Shown here piece after piece: positions 60,115-64,000 of a DNA stretch of 64,000 bases. The notes beneath the pieces are model-generated. The model worked only from the letters and a program-made list of their open reading frames with translations, ran no database searches and was not told where the DNA came from. The stretch is from CAIMFV01 sp040757715 (GTDB lineage Bacteria > Pseudomonadota > Alphaproteobacteria > Caulobacterales > Caulobacteraceae), in contig JBFLWS010000003.1 in the NCBI GenBank assembly GCA_040757715.1, positions 1 to 64,000 of the forward strand, read 5' to 3'. The stretch's first letter is position 1. Each line of letters opens with the position of its first letter. The position numbers were made by a program, and so were the translations under genes.

Positions 60115-61551
60115 ATGGGTAAGGTCTCGCGTCGCGCCGCCTTGACCGCCGGCGCCGTCATTCCGTTCAGCCAATGGCTTGGGTCGCAAGCCTGGGCCCA
60201 GGGCGTCCACATCCGCCGCGATCTGTCGACCCCGGTGGGGAACACCGACCTGTTGAAATACCAACACGGCGTGCAGTTGATGAAGCAGCGGGCGGAGACC
60301 GACCCGCTGAACTGGGAGTTCTGGTGGTACATCCACGCGGTGCGCAACGACCACACCAAGGCTGGGGAAATCGCCCGCATCTGGGGCGCGACCTCGCCTC
60401 CGGCGAGGGCCCTCGCCCAGCAAAGCTGGAGCACCTGCCAGGCCCACTTCGACTCGTCCATGGAGGACTATTTCCTGCCCTGGCACCGCATGTTCGTCTA
60501 TTTCTTCGAAGCGGTGCTGCGCAATGTGCTCTACGACCCGTCCTTCTCGCTGCCTTACTGGCGCTACACCCAGCCGAGCCAGCGGTCCTTGCCGGCCGTG
60601 TTCCGCAACACCTCAAGTTCGCTCTATTCGCCCTATCGCAACGGGCCGGTGAACGCCGGAACCGCCATCGACCAAGGCCTCGTTCCGACCCCCATCAACA
60701 CCGCCAGCCTGGCGGAGACGAGCTATCGCCCCAGCGGCGGCGACGACGGCTTCTGCATGGGCCTCGACTTCAATCTGCATGGTTCCGTGCATGTGCTGGT
60801 GGGAAATGGCCAGGGCATGGGTTCGGTGCCCTGGGCGGCGCGGGACGCCATCTTCTGGATGCACCACTGCAACATCGACCGCATGTGGGCGAGCTGGAAC
60901 CACAATGGCGGCTGCAACCCCACCGACGGCTGGCTGAACCAAACCTTCGTGTTCCCCGATGGCAACGGCAACCAGGTGGTGGCTAAGGTGTCGGACTTCA
61001 ACACCATCGCCCAGCGCGGCTACGCCTACGACACCCTGGAGCCGGGTCCCCACATCGGCAATTGCAACCAGCTGATCTTCAACCTCGGCGCGCTGGCGCA
61101 CCTGGGGGTCTTGCTCAACCCCATCATCGTCGGCCCTGGCCCGGTGGAGGTGAAACTGCAGGCGCCGCCCGAGGCCCTGCGCAATCTGGAGGCGCTGAAG
61201 AAGGTCCCTGGCCCCGCCGCCGGCGCGCCCCCGCAGCCGCGCAGGCTGATCCTGCACGACCTGTCGGCCAATGTGGATCCGGGCGTGCTCTATGCGGTCA
61301 CCGTGCGGGCCCCGGCCGGCGGTCCGGCCAGGGTGGTGGGCTATATCAACTTCTTCGAGAGCACCGCCCACGCCCACGAGGGAGAGATGAAGATGGAGAT
61401 GGGCGGGCCTGAGCGGCCGCGCTTCTACAGCTTCGACGTCAGCCGCGCCCTCGCCAGGGTCAAGGGGACGCCGATCGTCGGCATCAGGCCGGTGCGGGCG
61501 CCCAATCCTGAGGCCAAGGCGGTCATCGGCGGCGTGCGTCTGGTGGCGTAA
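60115..61551 (+). CDS. Tyrosinase-family type-3 copper oxidase, exported by Tat
   Basis: The 478-residue protein starts with a Tat-type signal (SRRAALTAGA...AWAQ). CuA histidines are in WWYIHAVRNDH (H74 region), CQAHFDSS (H111) and FLPWHRMF (H124). CuB is in LHGSVHVLVGNGQG and FWMHHCNIDRMW. The C-terminal part (about 380-478) holds the KFDV-like domain with FYSFDVSRALA. It oxidises phenols or catechols in the periplasm. ATG 60115 has GGGAGGG 7 nt upstream; a TTG two codons earlier is less likely. It is preceded by a gene for the stand-alone homologue of its own C-terminal domain. Confidence 0.88.
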   Translation: MGKVSRRAALTAGAVIPFSQWLGSQAWAQGVHIRRDLSTPVGNTDLLKYQHGVQLMKQRAETDPLNWEFWWYIHAVRNDHTKAGEIARIWGATSPPARALAQQSWSTCQAHFDSSMEDYFLPWHRMFVYFFEAVLRNVLYDPSFSLPYWRYTQPSQRSLPAVFRNTSSSLYSPYRNGPVNAGTAIDQGLVPTPINTASLAETSYRPSGGDDGFCMGLDFNLHGSVHVLVGNGQGMGSVPWAARDAIFWMHHCNIDRMWASWNHNGGCNPTDGWLNQTFVFPDGNGNQVVAKVSDFNTIAQRGYAYDTLEPGPHIGNCNQLIFNLGALAHLGVLLNPIIVGPGPVEVKLQAPPEALRNLEALKKVPGPAAGAPPQPRRLILHDLSANVDPGVLYAVTVRAPAGGPARVVGYINFFESTAHAHEGEMKMEMGGPERPRFYSFDVSRALARVKGTPIVGIRPVRAPNPEAKAVIGGVRLVA

Positions 61552-61583
61552 ACCGACCCGTTTTTACCTCAGTCCGCCTCGTG

Positions 61584-62864
61584 TCAGTCCGCCTCGCCCT
61601 CGGCCAGGGGCGGGCTGATGCGCAGGCCGGTGATCTGGTTCCTCTGCCGGCGCAGCACCTGGAAGCGGTGGCCGTAGAAGATGAAGGTCTGGCCGGGCTC
61701 GGGAATGGTCTGGGCCTCATGGATGACGAGGCCAGCCACGGTGACCCACTCGTCGTCGGGCAGGTCCCAGTCCATGGCCCGGTTCAGGTCGCGGATGGTC
61801 ACCGTGCCGTCCACATGCACCGAGCCGTCGGTCTGGCGGCGCACGCCTTCCACGGCGCTATCGTGCTCGTCCTCGATCTCGCCGACGATCTCCTCGAGGA
61901 TGTCTTCCAGGGTGATCATGCCTTGAAGCGCGCCGTATTCGTCGACGATTAGGGCCACGTGGCTCTTGCCCTTCAGGAAGGCCTGCAGCTGGTCGTTGAG
62001 ATTGGTGGTGTCGGGGATGAACCAGGTCTCGCGGGCGATGGCCATGAAGTCGAGGCTGTCGAGGTCGCCGCCCGCCGCGGCCATGGCTCGCGCCAGGTCC
62101 TTGGCGTGCAATATGCCGACGATGTTCTCCGGGTCGTCGCGATAGAGGGGCAGGCGGGTGTAGGGCGCCTCCAGGGCCTCGGCCACCACCTCGCGGGCGG
62201 GCTTGTCGAGGTCGAGCATGATCATGTTCTTGCGGTGGACCATGACGTCCGACACGTCCATGTCGGAGAGGTCGAGCACGCCCCCGAGCATGCGCCGGTC
62301 GCGGGATTCCACCAGGCCTTCGTCGTGGTGGTATTCGATGGCCCCGCGGATCTCCTCCTGGGCGGCGTGGGCGTCGGCCGCGCTGGTCAGGCGCACGCCA
62401 AAGGCGGTGAAGACGGTGCGGATCAGCCACTGGATGGCGGCGATCACCGGCCCGAACAGCCGCACTACGATCAAGGTGGGGTAGGAGAGGGCGCGGGCCA
62501 CATCGTCGGGCCGGCCGATGGCCAAGGTCTTTGGGAACACCTCGGCATAGACCAGCACCAGCACGGTCATGATCGCCGTGGCCGCCACCACCCCCCAGGG
62601 CGCGGGCAGGTGGCGCTCGATGATGTCGGTGGCCAGCGCCGAAGAGAGGATGTTGATCATGGAGTTGCCGAGCAACACCGCGCCGATCATCCGTTCCTGA
62701 TCATCGATGAGCAGGTTCACCCGCTTGGCCGCCTTGTCGCCCTCCCGCTCCAGCTGGTGCAGCCGCGCGCGGCTCGCTCCGGTCATGGCCGTCTCGGCGG
62801 CGGCGAGAAGGCCGGAGAGCGAGAGCAGAAAGAGGATGGCGAGGCCGACCAGGGCGAACAGCAT
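61584..62864 (-). CDS. CNNM/CorC (HlyC) family transporter-like protein
   Basis: The 426-residue protein has a DUF21/CNNM membrane domain with four helices (LFALVGLAILFLLSLSGLLA and following; AETAMTGASRARL is typical). Two CBS domains follow (VMVHRKNMIMLDLDKP, then LKGKSHVALIVDEYGALQGM, then LEDILEEIVGEIEDEHD). A C-terminal CorC_HlyC domain ends the chain (TVAGLVIHEAQTIPEPGQTF). Such proteins are linked to magnesium or cobalt export and homeostasis. Confidence 0.9.
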   Translation of the reverse strand: MLFALVGLAILFLLSLSGLLAAAETAMTGASRARLHQLEREGDKAAKRVNLLIDDQERMIGAVLLGNSMINILSSALATDIIERHLPAPWGVVAATAIMTVLVLVYAEVFPKTLAIGRPDDVARALSYPTLIVVRLFGPVIAAIQWLIRTVFTAFGVRLTSAADAHAAQEEIRGAIEYHHDEGLVESRDRRMLGGVLDLSDMDVSDVMVHRKNMIMLDLDKPAREVVAEALEAPYTRLPLYRDDPENIVGILHAKDLARAMAAAGGDLDSLDFMAIARETWFIPDTTNLNDQLQAFLKGKSHVALIVDEYGALQGMITLEDILEEIVGEIEDEHDSAVEGVRRQTDGSVHVDGTVTIRDLNRAMDWDLPDDEWVTVAGLVIHEAQTIPEPGQTFIFYGHRFQVLRRQRNQITGLRISPPLAEGEAD

Positions 62865-62941
62865 GGGAATCCTTGGGCTATCGCCGCCAGCTTAGCGCCG
62901 ATCCCGCCTTAGCGCACGACGGCGATGGGGGGCGGGTCGCT

Positions 62942-63850
62942 TCAGCCTATCTTCGGCGCGGGCAGGCCATGGATCAGACAGGCGGCCAGCACGGTGTTGC
63001 GCAGGAGGCAGGCCACGGTGGCGAGGCCGACCCCGCCGGGCACCGGGGTGATCCAGCCGGCCACGGCCTTGGCCTCATCGAAGGCCACGTCGCCCACCAG
63101 GCGCGTCTTACCTTCGGCGGCCTTGACGGGGTCCTTGGACGGGACCCGGTTCATGCCCACGTCCAGCACCACCGCGCCGGGACGGATCCAATCGCCCTTC
63201 ACCATCTCCGCCCGGCCCACGGCCACCACCAGGATTTCCGCCTCGCGGCACACGGCCGGCAGATCCTTGGTGCGCGAATGGGCGATGGTCACGGTGCAAT
63301 CGGCCTGCAGCAACAGCTGGGCCATGGGCTTGCCCATGAGGTTGGAGCGGCCCACCATCACCGCCCGCTTGCCCTTCAGGTCGCCCAAGGCCTCCTGCAG
63401 CATCAGCATGCAGCCCGAGGGCGTGCAGGGGACGAGGCCCGGCAGGCCCGCCGACAGCCGCCCGGCGTTGGTCACAGTGAGGCCGTCCACGTCCTTGTTG
63501 GGGTCGATGGCGGCGATGATGCGGTTGGCGTCGAGATGGCCAGGCAGGGGCAGCTGCACCAGAAGTCCGTGGATGGTCGGGTCGGCGTTCAGCTCGCCCA
63601 CCACGGCCAGGAGCTCGGCCTCGGTAGTCTCCGCGGGCAGGCGTCGGGTCACTGAGTGGAAGCCGCAGGCCTCGGCCTGTTGGCCCTTGTTGCGCACATA
63701 GACCTGGCTCGCCGCATCCTCGCCCACCAGCACCACGGCGAGGCCGGGGCGAATTCCGTGCTCGGCCACGAGGGCGCTGGCCGCGGCGGTGACGTCCGCC
63801 TGGATGCGCTGGGCGAAGGCCTTGCCGTCGATGATACGGGCTTCGGACAT
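62942..63850 (-). CDS. folD: Methylenetetrahydrofolate dehydrogenase/cyclohydrolase
   Basis: The 302-residue enzyme interconverts methylene-, methenyl- and formyl-tetrahydrofolate. It contains YVRNKGQQAEACGF with the catalytic lysine region, GLLVQLPLPGHLD, VPCTPSGCMLML and the NADP site VMVGRSNLMGKPMAQLLL. Length is normal. It feeds the same one-carbon pool as the glycine cleavage system at 10-15 kb. Confidence 0.96.
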   Translation of the reverse strand: MSEARIIDGKAFAQRIQADVTAAASALVAEHGIRPGLAVVLVGEDAASQVYVRNKGQQAEACGFHSVTRRLPAETTEAELLAVVGELNADPTIHGLLVQLPLPGHLDANRIIAAIDPNKDVDGLTVTNAGRLSAGLPGLVPCTPSGCMLMLQEALGDLKGKRAVMVGRSNLMGKPMAQLLLQADCTVTIAHSRTKDLPAVCREAEILVVAVGRAEMVKGDWIRPGAVVLDVGMNRVPSKDPVKAAEGKTRLVGDVAFDEAKAVAGWITPVPGGVGLATVACLLRNTVLAACLIHGLPAPKIG

Positions 63851-63922
63851 GGCGACTCCTTATAATGCGTCGGCGCCGGCTTATTATTGTCGGGGCACCC
63901 TAGGCAATAGAAAGAGCTTCCT

Positions 63923-64000
63923 ATGCGTCTCAGTCCCGACGACTTGCCCGTGTTGGAGGCCCTGGCCGGCGAAGGCGAGGCGCTGGTGAGCCAGACCCTT
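63923..64000 (+). CDS. Start of an unidentified gene (partial)
   Basis: ATG 63923 opens a frame that stays open to the window edge (26 codons, MRLSPDDLPVLEALAGEGEA...). It is divergent from folD, 72 bp from its start. The fragment is too short to assign a family. Confidence 0.4.
   Translation, partial: MRLSPDDLPVLEALAGEGEALVSQTL

Overview
The window is high-GC DNA from an alphaproteobacterium, most likely of the Caulobacterales. This placement is inferred from gene content and order, not from a marker gene. The signs are a split glycine decarboxylase (gcvT-gcvH-gcvPA-gcvPB), an aroK-aroB pair divergent from a secreted protein plus xerD, DUF2336, DUF1491 and DUF4167 proteins, an M23 peptidase/bactofilin pair and the ruvC-ruvA-ruvB order. 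There are no rRNA or tRNA genes and no CRISPR array.

Layout. 1-4150 is an accessory segment of visibly lower GC. It holds the 3' end of an IS5-type transposase, then a two-gene unit: a GHKL (MORC/HSP90-like) ATPase fused to a PD-(D/E)XK-like nuclease domain, and a DNA methyltransferase. It looks like an unusual restriction-modification-type defence system and is the best candidate here for an undescribed system. 4.2-10.1 kb carries small conserved proteins, a frame-disrupted HTH regulator, prfC, an acetyltransferase and a 201-bp palindromic repeat element. 10.3-15.3 kb is the glycine cleavage operon behind a tandem glycine riboswitch. 15.5-19.5 kb has a DEAD-box helicase and an acyl-CoA ligase. 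19.6-24.6 kb has an AT-rich orphan gene and a complete moaA-moaD-moaE-moaB-moaC-moeA operon, divergent from a MocA-like nucleotidyltransferase. 24.7-33.3 kb has a peroxiredoxin, the M23 peptidase/bactofilin pair, prfB with its programmed +1 frameshift, an NMT1-type ABC importer and a DUF2336 protein. 33.3-43.5 kb has aroB/aroK, xerD, an acetyltransferase, a GGDEF-EAL protein with a degenerate GGDEF, an ATM1-type exporter and a LOG-family protein. 43.5-49.8 kb has a lipoprotein, a DUF4167 protein, prmC, an exported methyltransferase and ruvCAB. 49.9-55.4 kb has a toxin-antitoxin pair with a consensus promoter that predicts a leaderless message, a HAD hydrolase, a MaoC hydratase, ribF, a DUF535 protein and a small P-loop NTPase. 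55.4-64 kb has a candidate small RNA of about 82 nt, a malyl-CoA-lyase-like gene, an operon coding for a divergent Lgt-like membrane protein, a Tes/MJ0619-like radical SAM enzyme and a small membrane protein, then a tyrosinase preceded by a secreted stand-alone copy of its own C-terminal domain, a CNNM/CorC protein and folD.

How genes work together. prfB, prfC and prmC all serve translation termination. The gcv genes form one riboswitch-controlled pathway, the moa/moe genes make molybdopterin, ruvCAB resolves Holliday junctions, and the M23 peptidase/bactofilin pair probably shapes the cell wall. The features most worth follow-up are the GHKL-nuclease/methylase pair, the Lgt-like/radical SAM operon, the tyrosinase with its split-off domain, and the small RNA.
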